A stretch of 64,000 nt of DNA from JAUYQR01 sp031415015 (GTDB lineage Bacteria; Pseudomonadota; Alphaproteobacteria; Rhodobacterales; Rhodobacteraceae), in the NCBI GenBank assembly GCA_031415015.1, contig JANOQT010000041.1, positions 1 to 64,000 of the forward strand. Direction: 5' to 3'. Below are positions 47,892 to 57,093 of the stretch, one piece after another (within the stretch, counting starts at the first letter, position 1; each line of letters opens with the position of its first letter). A program made the translations under genes and the position numbers. The notes beneath the pieces are model-generated. The model made no database searches, was not told where the DNA came from, and saw only the letters and a list, made by a program, of their open reading frames with translations.

Positions 47892-48779
47892 TCATCCGAC
47901 CGCTTCCCGAACAATGTCGATCAGCCCGGCAAACTGATGGCTCAGCGGGTTGGTCTTGCGCCAGACAAGGCCGATTGTCCGCGACGGGCGGGGTTCGGGC
48001 AGGCGCGCCACTGACACTGGCGCTGTCGGGGTTTCAATCGCAACGGCCATCTGCGGGATAAGCGTGACGCCGATCCCTGCGCCCACCATCTGCACCAGCG
48101 TGGTCAGCGAACTGCCTTCCATCAGGTCGCGCGGCACTCCGGCAGACAGCTTGCAGAACGACAGCGCCTGTTCGCGAAAGCAATGGCCTTCCTCCAACAA
48201 CAACAACCGCATCTCGCGCAGTGTTTCAGGGTTCGGGACCGGCTTTTGTGCATCCGCCGCCGGGCGGACCAGCACGAACTCTTCGCTGAACAGCGGCGTT
48301 TCCTCCAGCGACGGCTCCGACACCGGCAGCGCCACAATGGCCACATCCAGACGCCCTTCCGCCAGGTCATTGACCAGCTTCTGCGTCACCGCCTCACGCG
48401 GGCGCAGATCAAGCGCCGGAAACCGCGCTGTGAGGGTATGGATCACGCGCGGCAGCAGGTAAGGCGCGACGGTCGGGATCACCCCGATCCGCAGCCGCCC
48501 GGTCAGCGGCCCCGCCGAGGCGCGCGCCAGATTGGCCAGTTCATCGACCGACCGCAGGATATCGCGGGCCCGGACCGAAAACGCCTCGCCAAGCGCTGTC
48601 AGACGGATCTGCCGCGCCCCGCGTTCAACCAGCGACGCGCCAAGGATCTGTTCCAGCTCTTTCATCTGCAGCGACAGCGCGGGCTGCGAGATGGCACAAG
48701 CCTCGGCTGCACGGCCGAAGTGCCCATGTTGGGCCAAGGCATCAAAATAGCGCAGGTGCTTCATCGAGAGTGCCGTCAT
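47892..48779 (-). CDS. oxyR: Hydrogen-peroxide-sensing LysR regulator OxyR
   Basis: A 295-residue LysR regulator divergent from katG. The N-terminal helix-turn-helix includes GHFGRAAEACAISQPALSLQ. Two cysteines at 200 and 209 (EEGHCFREQALSFCKLS) match the peroxide-reactive disulfide pair C199/C208 of OxyR. It should sense hydrogen peroxide and activate katG. The start at 48779 leaves a gap of 174 bases to katG, containing a perfect palindrome. Confidence 0.93.
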   Translation of the reverse strand: MTALSMKHLRYFDALAQHGHFGRAAEACAISQPALSLQMKELEQILGASLVERGARQIRLTALGEAFSVRARDILRSVDELANLARASAGPLTGRLRIGVIPTVAPYLLPRVIHTLTARFPALDLRPREAVTQKLVNDLAEGRLDVAIVALPVSEPSLEETPLFSEEFVLVRPAADAQKPVPNPETLREMRLLLLEEGHCFREQALSFCKLSAGVPRDLMEGSSLTTLVQMVGAGIGVTLIPQMAVAIETPTAPVSVARLPEPRPSRTIGLVWRKTNPLSHQFAGLIDIVREAVG

Positions 48780-48787
48780 CAGATTTT

Positions 48788-48799
48788 CATATCGATATG
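48788..48799. promoter_or_regulatory. Palindrome in the oxyR-katG gap, likely OxyR site
   Basis: CATATCGATATG, a perfect 12-bp palindrome, lies 9 bases upstream of oxyR in an AT-rich stretch shared by both promoters. Its position suits autoregulation and katG activation, though it does not match the full four-element OxyR consensus. Confidence 0.5.
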
Positions 48800-48953
48800 A
48801 TTTGGAAATGCAAATTCTAATTATCGAAAGCCTGTGCTACGCGTTCACAAACAGGAAGGCACCGCCGATTCTGCCGTCCCGTGCGACAGGCTGCTTGGCG
48901 CTGATCCTCCCGCATCCGATCAACCAACAAAAGCCAGACGAGGAGATACAGTC

Positions 48954-51125
48954 ATGGATGGAGACGTGGTCAAAGGCACCGGCAAATGCCCGGTCATGCA
49001 TGGGGCAAACACCACCGAAAGCGCGTCGGTGATGAACTGGTGGCCGAACGCCCTGAACCTCGACATCCTGCACCAGCATGACAGCAAGACCAATCCGCTG
49101 ACCGGTTTCAACTATCGCGAAGCGGTCAAGACGCTGGACGTCGACGCGTTGAAGCGTGACCTCACCGCCCTGATGACCGACAGTCAGGACTGGTGGCCAG
49201 CAGACTGGGGCCATTATGGCGGGTTGATGATCCGCATGGCGTGGCACTCCGCCGGCACCTACCGTCTGGCCGACGGTCGTGGCGGCGGCGGCAGCGGCGA
49301 CCAGCGCTTTGCGCCGCTGAACAGCTGGCCCGACAACGCCAACCTCGACAAGGCCCGCCGCCTGCTGTGGCCGATCAAGAAGAAATACGGCAACCGGCTC
49401 AGCTGGGCCGACCTGATGATCCTTGCAGGCAACGTCGCCTACGAATCCATGGGGCTTAAGACCTTCGGTTTCGCCTTTGGCCGCGAAGATGTCTGGCATC
49501 CCGAAAAGGACGTCTACTGGGGGTCAGAAAAGGCGTGGCTGGAACCATCCGAAAGCCGCTACGGCGACCTGCAAGACCCCTCGACAATGGAAAACCCGCT
49601 GGCTGCGGTGCAGATGGGTCTGATCTACGTCAACCCCGAAGGCGTCAACGGCCAGCCAGACCCGGCCCGCACCGCGCTGCATATCCGCGAAACCTTTGCC
49701 CGCATGGCGATGGATGACGAAGAAACCGCCGCCCTGACTGCCGGTGGCCACACCGTCGGCAAGACCCACGGCAACGGCAGCGCCACCGTGCTGGAGGCCA
49801 CCCCCGAAGCCGCCGATCTGGTCGAGATGGGCCTTGGCTGGATGAACAACACCAGCCGCGGCGTGGGCCGAAACACCGTCACCTCCGGGATCGAAGGCGC
49901 CTGGACCACCCATCCGACCACCTGGGACAACGGCTACTTCGAGCTGTTGTTCGGGTATGAGTGGGAACTGCGAAAATCCCCCGCCGGCGCCAACCAATGG
50001 ATGCCCATCGACATCCGCCCCGAGGACATGCCGGCTGACGTCGAAGACCCGACGCTCCGCACCATGCCGATCATGACCGATGCCGACATGGCAATGAAGG
50101 TCGATCCGATCTACCGCGAAATCTGCGAGCGGTTCGCCCGCGACCACGCCTATTTTACCGACACCTTCGCCCGGGCATGGTTCAAACTGACCCACCGCGA
50201 CATGGGACCAAAGGCGCGCTACATCGGGCCGGAAGTGCCCGCCGAAGACCTGATCTGGCAGGATCCGGTGCCTGCGGGCCGCACCGATTACGACGTGGCG
50301 GCGGTCAAGGCCAAAATCGCGGCCAGCGGGCTCGGCCTGTCCGACATGGTCAACACCGCCTGGGATTCCGCACGCACCTTCCGCGGCTCGGACTTGCGGG
50401 GCGGGGCCAATGGTGCCCGCATCCGTCTGGCCCCGCAAAAGGATTGGGAGGGCAACGAGCCCGCCCGTCTGGCCCGCGTCCTGTCGGTGCTGGAACCCAT
50501 CGCGGCGGCAACCGGGGCCAGTCTGGCCGATGTCATCGTGCTGGCAGGCAACCTTGGCGTCGAGATGGCGGCAAAGGCGGCGGGCTTTGCCGTCACAGTG
50601 CCCTTCGCTCCGGGCCGGGGCGACGCGACCGACGCCCAGACCGATGCAGACTCGTTCAGCGTGATGGAACCGTTGGCCGACGGCTTCCGCAACTGGCAGA
50701 AGAAAGACTACGCTGTCTCGCCCGAAGAAATGCTTCTCGACCGCGCACAGCTTCTGGGCCTGACCGCGCATGAGGTGACCTGCCTCGTCGGCGGAATGCG
50801 GGCGATGGGCACCAACCACGGCGGCACCGGGCACGGCGTCTTTACCAACCGGGCTGGCGCGTTGACCACCGACTTCTTCACCACGCTGACGGACATGGCC
50901 TACAAATGGGTGCCAAAGGGGATGAACCTCTATGACATCGTGGATCGGGCTTCGGGGGCGGTCAAGTTCACCGCCACGCGGGTCGATCTGGTGTTCGGAT
51001 CGAACTCGATCCTGCGCGCCTACGCCGAGGTCTATGCCCAGGATGACAACGCCGAAAAGTTCGTGAAGGACTTCGTCGCCGTCTGGGTCAAGGTGATGAA
51101 CGCCGACCGGTTCGACATCGCCTGA
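48954..51125 (+). CDS. katG: Catalase-peroxidase
   Basis: A 723-residue bifunctional heme catalase-peroxidase removing hydrogen peroxide. The distal MIRMAWHSAGTYR motif (active-site Arg, Trp, His), the proximal GGHTVGKTHG with the heme-ligand histidine, and GLIYVNPEGVNG carrying the tyrosine of the Met-Tyr-Trp adduct are all present. Two-domain organisation and length are normal. The start at 48954 follows GAGGAG; the open frame to 48834 crosses the promoter. A strong terminator follows. Confidence 0.97.
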   Translation: MDGDVVKGTGKCPVMHGANTTESASVMNWWPNALNLDILHQHDSKTNPLTGFNYREAVKTLDVDALKRDLTALMTDSQDWWPADWGHYGGLMIRMAWHSAGTYRLADGRGGGGSGDQRFAPLNSWPDNANLDKARRLLWPIKKKYGNRLSWADLMILAGNVAYESMGLKTFGFAFGREDVWHPEKDVYWGSEKAWLEPSESRYGDLQDPSTMENPLAAVQMGLIYVNPEGVNGQPDPARTALHIRETFARMAMDDEETAALTAGGHTVGKTHGNGSATVLEATPEAADLVEMGLGWMNNTSRGVGRNTVTSGIEGAWTTHPTTWDNGYFELLFGYEWELRKSPAGANQWMPIDIRPEDMPADVEDPTLRTMPIMTDADMAMKVDPIYREICERFARDHAYFTDTFARAWFKLTHRDMGPKARYIGPEVPAEDLIWQDPVPAGRTDYDVAAVKAKIAASGLGLSDMVNTAWDSARTFRGSDLRGGANGARIRLAPQKDWEGNEPARLARVLSVLEPIAAATGASLADVIVLAGNLGVEMAAKAAGFAVTVPFAPGRGDATDAQTDADSFSVMEPLADGFRNWQKKDYAVSPEEMLLDRAQLLGLTAHEVTCLVGGMRAMGTNHGGTGHGVFTNRAGALTTDFFTTLTDMAYKWVPKGMNLYDIVDRASGAVKFTATRVDLVFGSNSILRAYAEVYAQDDNAEKFVKDFVAVWVKVMNADRFDIA

Positions 51126-51133
51126 TCACCCCC

Positions 51134-51169
51134 GGCCCCTTCCGTGCAGGACACGGAAGGGGCCAATTT
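51134..51169 (+). terminator. Intrinsic terminator after katG
   Basis: A perfect 13-bp stem GGCCCCTTCCGTG / CACGGAAGGGGCC with a 5-base loop, 8 bases after the katG stop, followed by AATTTCTG. Confidence 0.85.
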
Positions 51170-51319
51170 CTGAAACCCGTGCTGATCACGGTCGCCCCGT
51201 TCAGGCCAGCGCCAGGCTGCAAGCCCGGCAATATTTCAACCCGCAAACGCCAGTGTGACTGGCCTTCTGCGGCCGTATCGGTTTGATGTCCGCGACATCG
51301 CCGAAACCAAGGAACCAAC

Positions 51320-52543
51320 ATGACCCGCACGCTTGCCTCCGGCCTTCTGGCTGTTCTTCTCGCCACGTCTGCCCATTCCGACACCGCCGACGGCGAGGCG
51401 CTTATGGCAATGACCTGGGATCAGATCGTGGAACAGGCGCAGGGCGGCACCGTCAACTGGTTTATGTGGGGCGGGTCGGACACCATCAACCAGTATGTCT
51501 CGGGCCACATCGGCGGCATCCTGAAATCCGAATATGGCATCACTCTCAACCGCGTCGGCATCACCGATGCGGCCGAAGTGGTCAACATCGTCCTGTCGGA
51601 AAAGGAGTCCGGGATCACCGATGCCGGTACTGTCGATCTGATCTGGATCAACGGCGAAAACTTCCGCTCGATGAAACAGGCCGACCTTGCCTTCTGCGGC
51701 TACACCGGCCTTCTGCCGAACAACACCCTGATCAACTGGGACAATCCAGCCATCGCCAACGACTTTGGCGTTCCGGTGGATGGCTGCGAAGTGCCGTGGA
51801 ACACCGCCCAGTTCGCCTTCGCCCATGACAGCGCCACCACACCGCAACCGCCGCAATCCATCCCTGCGCTGCTGGACTGGATCAAAGCCAACCCCGGCCA
51901 GTTCACCTATCCCGCGCCGCCGGATTTCAACGGCTCGGTCTTCGTGCGCCACGTGTTCTACCACGCGGCTGGCGGGGCGGAAAATCTGCTCGGCCCCTTC
52001 GATCAGGCAAAATTCGACGCCGCCGCCACTAAGACCTGGGCCATCCTGAACGAGATCGAGCCCTTCCTGTGGCGCGAAGGCCAGACCTATCCCAACACGG
52101 TCGTGAAGATGAACGAGTTGTTCGCCAATGGCGAGGTGGCCTTCACCTTCGACTACGACGCAGCACAATTCGGCCTTGCGGTGCAGGCGGGCACCTATCC
52201 AGACACCACCCGCTCTTACGGGCTGACCGATGGCACCATCGGCAACACCAACTACACGCTGATCCCGTTCAACTCGCCCAACAAGGCCGCCGCGATGGTG
52301 CTGCAAAACCTGCTGCTGTCCGGCGAGGCACAGCTGGAAAAGGCAAAGCCCGCCGTCTGGGGTGCTGCCCCCGCCATCGAGATCACCCGTGCCTCTCCGC
52401 AGGTGCAGGCCGGTTTCAAAGCCATCGAAGCACACCCCTCCGTGGTCCCCGCCGCCGACCTTGCCAAGGCCGCACTGCCGGAACTGCAGGCCGACTGGAT
52501 CGCCGCCATCGAACAAGGCTGGCTCGCCAACGTCGGCAACTGA
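51320..52543 (+). CDS. ABC transporter substrate-binding protein (YnjB-like)
   Basis: A 407-residue periplasmic binding protein with a signal peptide (residues 1-20, ending TSAHS). Sequence features such as GGTVNWFMWGGSDTINQYV and LIWINGENFRSMK match YnjB-type proteins, which serve the YnjBCD ABC transporter. The substrate of that system is not firmly known; a thiamine-like compound has been suggested. It is the first of four co-directional genes (binding protein, two permeases, ATPase). Confidence 0.85.
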   Translation: MTRTLASGLLAVLLATSAHSDTADGEALMAMTWDQIVEQAQGGTVNWFMWGGSDTINQYVSGHIGGILKSEYGITLNRVGITDAAEVVNIVLSEKESGITDAGTVDLIWINGENFRSMKQADLAFCGYTGLLPNNTLINWDNPAIANDFGVPVDGCEVPWNTAQFAFAHDSATTPQPPQSIPALLDWIKANPGQFTYPAPPDFNGSVFVRHVFYHAAGGAENLLGPFDQAKFDAAATKTWAILNEIEPFLWREGQTYPNTVVKMNELFANGEVAFTFDYDAAQFGLAVQAGTYPDTTRSYGLTDGTIGNTNYTLIPFNSPNKAAAMVLQNLLLSGEAQLEKAKPAVWGAAPAIEITRASPQVQAGFKAIEAHPSVVPAADLAKAALPELQADWIAAIEQGWLANVGN

Positions 52544-52558
52544 CGCCAAACGGCAGGC

Positions 52559-52590
52559 GCCTTCCCCTGAGGGGGAGGGCCGGGGTGGGG
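52559..52590. repeat. GC-rich hairpin between binding protein and permease genes
   Basis: CTTCCCC, TGA and GGGGGAG form a compact hairpin within a C/G-rich stretch of the 131-base gap. Such elements are often repeated in alphaproteobacteria; here it may uncouple expression of the abundant binding protein from the membrane components. Confidence 0.4.
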
Positions 52591-52674
52591 GGCATCCGGC
52601 ACGATGATCCCATCCCGGCACCGCTTGCCGCCGCCCAAGTCCTCGCGCAGTCTGTGCGACGAAAGGACCCCGCC

Positions 52675-53535
52675 ATGTCTGACCGGACCCGCATCCTCCT
52701 GCTTCTAGCGCCTGCCCTTGTGGTGACGGGCACGCTGTTCTTCGGCGCGCTCGGGTTCGGCCTTTTGCGGTCCTTCAACTACATGCCGGTGATCGGCCTG
52801 ACCGACCCGAACCTTGGCGCCTACGCGGCGATCTTCACCTCGCCCAACTTCCTGCGCTCTTTCGCCCTGTCGCTGTACATCGCGGTCACCGCGACCGCCC
52901 TTTCCGCCGTCATTGCCGTTGGCGCGGCGCTGCTGCTGCGCCAGACCTTCCCGGGCCGCGCTTTGATCTCGTTTCTGTTCCAGCTGAACCTCACCATCCC
53001 GCATATCGTCGGCGCGATCGGTATCCTGTACCTTTTCTCACAATCCGGGGCCTTTGCCCGCCTCGCCTATGCGACCGGCCTGATCAACCGCCCCGCCGAT
53101 TTTCCCGCCATGGTCTTCGACCCCTTGGCCATCGGCATCATCCTGCAATACGTCTGGAAAGAGGTGCCCTTCCTCGGCCTCATTGTCCTTGCCAACCTGC
53201 AATCCATCGGTACCGACGTCGAGGCGACCGCCCGCACGTTGGGGGCCACTCGCTGGCAGGCGTTCCGCCACGCCTTGCTTCCCATGCTGCTGCCCGGCCT
53301 GCTGTCCGCCTCTGCCCTTGTCTTCGCCTTTGCCTTTGGCGCCTATGAGATCCCGTTGCTGCTCGGCGCAAATTCCCCCGCGGCACTGCCGGTCCTCGCC
53401 TGGCGCAGCTATACCGATGTTGACCTCGCCGCCCGGCCCGAAGCGATGGCAATGGCCCTCACCATCGCCTTCCTGTCCGCCACGATGATCGCCGTCAGCT
53501 GGCGGCTTGCCCGTCGCACCCGTCATGCGCCGTAG
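52675..53535 (+). CDS. ABC transporter permease (YnjC-like, first half)
   Basis: A 286-residue permease with six predicted transmembrane segments and an EAA loop (VEATARTLGATRWQAFRHALLPMLLPG). It is the first of two separate permeases; in enterobacteria YnjC is a single fused protein. The start at 52675 follows GAAAGGA. The 3' end overlaps the next permease by 11 bases, so the pair is translationally coupled. Confidence 0.88.
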   Translation: MSDRTRILLLLAPALVVTGTLFFGALGFGLLRSFNYMPVIGLTDPNLGAYAAIFTSPNFLRSFALSLYIAVTATALSAVIAVGAALLLRQTFPGRALISFLFQLNLTIPHIVGAIGILYLFSQSGAFARLAYATGLINRPADFPAMVFDPLAIGIILQYVWKEVPFLGLIVLANLQSIGTDVEATARTLGATRWQAFRHALLPMLLPGLLSASALVFAFAFGAYEIPLLLGANSPAALPVLAWRSYTDVDLAARPEAMAMALTIAFLSATMIAVSWRLARRTRHAP

Positions 53536-54328
53536 CCTGCAACTCCTAGCCGGGGCGGCGCTGATCGGCTGGCTAGTGCTGCCGCTGATCCCGCTGGCGG
53601 TCTGGTCCTTTGCCCACGGCTGGCGCTTTCCCGCGCTGCTGCCACAGGCCCTGACCCTCGACGCCTGGCGCTATGCCTTGTCGGACACCGCCGGCGTCAC
53701 CGCCAGCCTTGTGCTGACCACCGGCATCGCCCTTGCCACCACCGCATTGGCCGCCCTGATCGGCATCCCCGCCGGGCGCGCGCTGGGTCTGCACCAGTTC
53801 TCCGGAAAACCGGCGGTGCAACTGTTCCTGCTGGCCCCCGCCCTCGTTCCCGGCATCGCTGTGGTCTTCGGCCTGCACGGCATCTTCCTGACGCTCGGCC
53901 TCGCAGGCACTGTTCCCGGCGTGATCCTCGCTCACTTGATCCCGACCCTACCCTACATGACCCTCGTGATGGCCGGGGTCTTCGCCAACTTCGACCCCGG
54001 TTACGAGGCGCAGGCCCGCAGTCTTGGCGCCAGCCGCGTGCAGGTGTTCCGCCACATCACCCTGCCGGCGATCCTGCCGGGCATCGTCACCGGCGCGCTG
54101 TTCGCCTTCCTCGTCTCGTGGTCGCAGTACCTTTTGACACTGGTGATCGGCGGCGGGCGGGTACAGACCCTGCCACTTCTCCTGTTCACCTTCGCCACGT
54201 CGGGGCGCAACGACGTCACCGGGGCCATCGCGCTGATCTACATCCTGCCGGGCCTTCTGATCGTCGCGCTTACCGCCCGCACCCTGACCGGGCGCAGCCC
54301 CGCCCTTGCCGGGACGCTGCGCCCATGA
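53525..54328 (+). CDS. ABC transporter permease (YnjC-like, second half)
   Basis: A 267-residue permease with about six hydrophobic segments and the EAA motif YEAQARSLGASRVQVFRHITLPAILPG. The start at 53525 (MRRSLQLLAGAAL) was preferred over 53507 because it fits the expected positive-inside lead. It overlaps the first permease at its start and the ATPase gene at its end (ATGA). Confidence 0.88.
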   Translation: MRRSLQLLAGAALIGWLVLPLIPLAVWSFAHGWRFPALLPQALTLDAWRYALSDTAGVTASLVLTTGIALATTALAALIGIPAGRALGLHQFSGKPAVQLFLLAPALVPGIAVVFGLHGIFLTLGLAGTVPGVILAHLIPTLPYMTLVMAGVFANFDPGYEAQARSLGASRVQVFRHITLPAILPGIVTGALFAFLVSWSQYLLTLVIGGGRVQTLPLLLFTFATSGRNDVTGAIALIYILPGLLIVALTARTLTGRSPALAGTLRP

Positions 54329-55377
54329 CCCGATTGGCACTGCATGACCTCACCCTTGCCTACCCGAATGCCGCAATCCCGGCCCTCGACCGACTGTCGC
54401 TGACGGTCGCGCCGGGCACGATCACCGCCCTTCTGGGCCCCTCAGGTTGCGGCAAGACCACCGCGATGAAGCTGATCGCGGGGCTTTTGTCCCCCCAGTC
54501 CGGCGACATCTCCCTTGATGGCCAGTCCATTCTCGCCCTGCCCCCCGAACGGCGCGGCGCGGTGATGGTCTTTCAGAACCACCTTCTGTTCCCCTTCATG
54601 ACTCTGGCCGAAAACATCGGCTTCGGCCTTAAAATGCGCGGCACCCCCACCGCCGAGATCACCACCCGCGTGGGCCAGATGCTGGACCGCGTGCGTCTGA
54701 CCGGCCTCGGTGCCCGCCGACCGGCCGATCTGTCCGGCGGCCAGCAACAGCGCGCTGCCCTCGCCCGCGCGCTTGTTCTGCGCCCCCGCGTCCTCCTCCT
54801 CGACGAACCGCTGGCGAACCTCGACGCCCATCTGCGCGGCGAAATGCGCGCCCTGATCCTGTCGTTGCAACGCGAGACCGGGATCACCACCCTGTTCGTC
54901 ACCCATGATCAGGAAGAGGCCGTGGTCATCGCAGACCGGATCGCGCTGATCCTTGCCGGCCGTCTGGCTCAGGAAGGCCCGCCCGCCACTTTCTACACCC
55001 GCCCGGCCACAGCCACCGTGGCGCGCTTTTTCGGTGGCATGAATTTTCTGCCCGGTCACGCTAGCGGCGGGCAGTTCCACAGCGCCCTTGGTCCGTTGAC
55101 CCTTCCCGCCGAGGCCCCCGACGGCCCCGGCTTGCTGACCATCCGCCCCGAAGCGGTGCTCCTTGCCGCTGGCCCGGTCAACAGCCGCACCGCCCGCGTC
55201 GCCGCCCATGCCTTTCTCGGCACCCAGTCCCGGCTGCACCTTGTGGTCGGGGACACGCCGCTTCAGGCACTTGTGCCCCCGGCCGAAGCCGCAAGATTTC
55301 CCCCGGGGACGGATCTGGCCATCACCCTGCCAACCGAAGCACTCTGGGTCCTGCCGCCCGACCCGCCTGCCACTTAG
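54325..55377 (+). CDS. ABC transporter ATP-binding protein (YnjD-like)
   Basis: A 350-residue ATPase. Walker A LLGPSGCGKTTAMKLIAG, signature LSGGQQQRAALARAL, Walker B VLLLDEPLANLD and the switch histidine (FVTHDQEEA) are present. The last 110 residues form a TOBE-like regulatory domain (LLTIRPEAVLLAAG), longer than in YnjD itself and more like iron/putrescine/thiamine importers. It completes the operon; the c-di-GMP gene is convergent. Confidence 0.92.
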   Translation: MTRLALHDLTLAYPNAAIPALDRLSLTVAPGTITALLGPSGCGKTTAMKLIAGLLSPQSGDISLDGQSILALPPERRGAVMVFQNHLLFPFMTLAENIGFGLKMRGTPTAEITTRVGQMLDRVRLTGLGARRPADLSGGQQQRAALARALVLRPRVLLLDEPLANLDAHLRGEMRALILSLQRETGITTLFVTHDQEEAVVIADRIALILAGRLAQEGPPATFYTRPATATVARFFGGMNFLPGHASGGQFHSALGPLTLPAEAPDGPGLLTIRPEAVLLAAGPVNSRTARVAAHAFLGTQSRLHLVVGDTPLQALVPPAEAARFPPGTDLAITLPTEALWVLPPDPPAT

Positions 55378-55402
55378 GCCAGCAGTGCGCCCCGCAAAAC
55401 GG

Positions 55403-56413
55403 TCAGTCCAGCGGCACTTCGTCCGACTGAAACACTACCGCGCGCCCGCGCCCCGCGTGCTTGGCTGCATAAAGCGCGCGGTCGGCATCGGCCACCATCG
55501 CCCCGGCCTCTGGTGTTGCATAATCGGTGGACCGCACGATCCCCACACTGGCCGAGATCTGGCAAACCTGACCGTCAAACGCGATGGGCAGCGACACCAT
55601 CCTGATGATCCGCTCGGCAATCGCCTGCAGCATCGCGGGATCGGTCCGCTCTGCCAGGATGACCACAAACTCATCCCCGCCAATCCGCGCTGCACAATCC
55701 TCGGCCCGCGTCTGCCCGCGCAGCACCTGCCCCACCTGTGCCAGCACCTGATCGCCTGCGCCATGGCCCAGAGTGTCATTCACCGTCTTGAAGAAATCCA
55801 GGTCCATGTGCAGCAGCCCGAACGAGGCTTTCACCGCGCACAGCCGTTCCAGAAACAGGTCCGCCGCGCGCCGGTTGCGCAGTCCGGTCAGCGGGTCCGT
55901 CAGCGACTCTTCCTCTGCCGCCAGCCGCGCCCCTTCCAGTCGCAGGTTCAGCCCCCGCAATTCGCGGGTCACGGCCCCGTTGGCCTCGGCCAGATACAGC
56001 ATCTCCATCGCCAGATCGGTTGCCGCGAAATCGCCGTCGGTCAGCCCGAATTCTCGCACCGCTTCAATCAGGTCGATCCCGAACGACAGGTTCAGCAGTA
56101 CCGCCTCGCCGTCGGGCAGAGCCATCCCCAGCCCACGCAACCCGATGCGGGGGCCGTGCCGCGGCACCAGCCGGAACCGGTGACCGGCCCGCGCCAGCAC
56201 CTCGGCCACGGTCACCGCCCCGCCGGGTGATTTCACCTCGAAAAGGTCCTCAAAGCGGGCGCCGACCAGGGCCTGATCCGGCAGGATGCGGCTTAATGTC
56301 GGACCGACGCTTTGCACCACACCGTCCAGACCAAGCACCAGGTGCAACGGCATGAACCGGGCCAGAAGCGGGCCATCCACCCTCAGCATCGTCTTTGGGA
56401 TATGCTCTTCCAT
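55403..56413 (-). CDS. Diguanylate cyclase with H-NOX-associated domain
   Basis: A 336-residue cytoplasmic GGDEF protein. Residues about 5-125 resemble the H-NOX-associated (HNOBA, PAS-like) domain: FMPLHLVLGLDGVVQSVGPT and ILPDQALVGARFEDLFEV. A coiled-coil linker (about 135-170) leads to the GGDEF domain with an intact active site RIGGDEFVVIL (245-249) and an inhibitory I-site RAED at 236-239. It should make cyclic di-GMP and be controlled by the H-NOX-like protein encoded just upstream, two bases from its start. Confidence 0.9.
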   Translation of the reverse strand: MEEHIPKTMLRVDGPLLARFMPLHLVLGLDGVVQSVGPTLSRILPDQALVGARFEDLFEVKSPGGAVTVAEVLARAGHRFRLVPRHGPRIGLRGLGMALPDGEAVLLNLSFGIDLIEAVREFGLTDGDFAATDLAMEMLYLAEANGAVTRELRGLNLRLEGARLAAEEESLTDPLTGLRNRRAADLFLERLCAVKASFGLLHMDLDFFKTVNDTLGHGAGDQVLAQVGQVLRGQTRAEDCAARIGGDEFVVILAERTDPAMLQAIAERIIRMVSLPIAFDGQVCQISASVGIVRSTDYATPEAGAMVADADRALYAAKHAGRGRAVVFQSDEVPLD

Positions 56414-56415
56414 GC

Positions 56416-57003
56416 CTACTGCTCCGGCAACGCCAGATCGAACGACTTCGCCTCGGAATGCGCGGTATCCAGCACACGGATCGTTATGAGGTCACCCCCT
56501 TCAGCCGACAAACCGGCCTCGATCACGCACAGCGTGCCGTAGTCATCCGCCATCGCCGTCAGCATACCCACCAGCACCCGCGCTGCACCCCGGATGTGAT
56601 AGCGGCAACTCAGTTGGAACCGCTCCGGCCCCAGTTCCCGCAGGGTCAGTTCCGGCACCGTCAGATCAGGCCAGGCCAGCCGCGCACGGCCCGGCATCTC
56701 CTCCAGCGAATGCAGGAAATCGGCAAAGCCAACGCCGCCAAAGCGCAGCAGCCGCCGGACACCCTGATGTGTCGGATTGGTAATCAGATACGTCCCCATG
56801 TCTTCCCACACCGCCTCTGCCGGACGATCAAGCACCCGGGCCGCCTCGGCGGCAACCCGGTCTGCCAAGGCCGGATCATAGCGCAGCATGGGTTCGAATG
56901 TCTCTACCTTCAGTTCAGACCCGCGTACCACCGCGGTCCAGGCGGCTGCACCGAATGTGTCGCGGATGTATCCCTGCAGCGACCGCAGCATCAATGCATG
57001 CAT
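56416..57003 (-). CDS. H-NOX-like protein lacking the heme-ligand histidine
   Basis: A 195-residue H-NOX fold protein (MHALMLRSLQGYIRDTFGAA start; RRLLRFGGVGFADFLHSLEEM in the middle). Aligned by eye to canonical H-NOX (FMENLDNLHARVGLSFP), the proximal heme histidine corresponds to P104, and the heme-propionate YxSxR motif is replaced around CRYHIRG. Other histidines (H79, H98, H136) could bind metal but are not at the usual place. It is 2 bases upstream of the GGDEF gene and surely co-transcribed. It may sense something other than NO, or nothing. Confidence 0.82.
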   Translation of the reverse strand: MHALMLRSLQGYIRDTFGAAAWTAVVRGSELKVETFEPMLRYDPALADRVAAEAARVLDRPAEAVWEDMGTYLITNPTHQGVRRLLRFGGVGFADFLHSLEEMPGRARLAWPDLTVPELTLRELGPERFQLSCRYHIRGAARVLVGMLTAMADDYGTLCVIEAGLSAEGGDLITIRVLDTAHSEAKSFDLALPEQ

Positions 57004-57093
57004 TCAGCACCCCTTTGCCCTGTTCCGCAGGCAGGCTATCCGTCGCGCGTTAACAAACCCACCAATGGGTTCCGGGCTGGTTGAAGCTGCGCA

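Noticed and set aside
47736..48014. Plus-strand coding frame across the second tRNA-Glu
   Set aside because: The frame is a translation of the tRNA and the oxyR 3' end; the same spurious peptide appears at the first tRNA copy.
51126..51319. Thiamine-pyrophosphate riboswitch before the YnjB-like gene
   Set aside because: The conserved CTGAGA and ACCTGA-type boxes are absent; the gap holds only the katG terminator and unstructured sequence.
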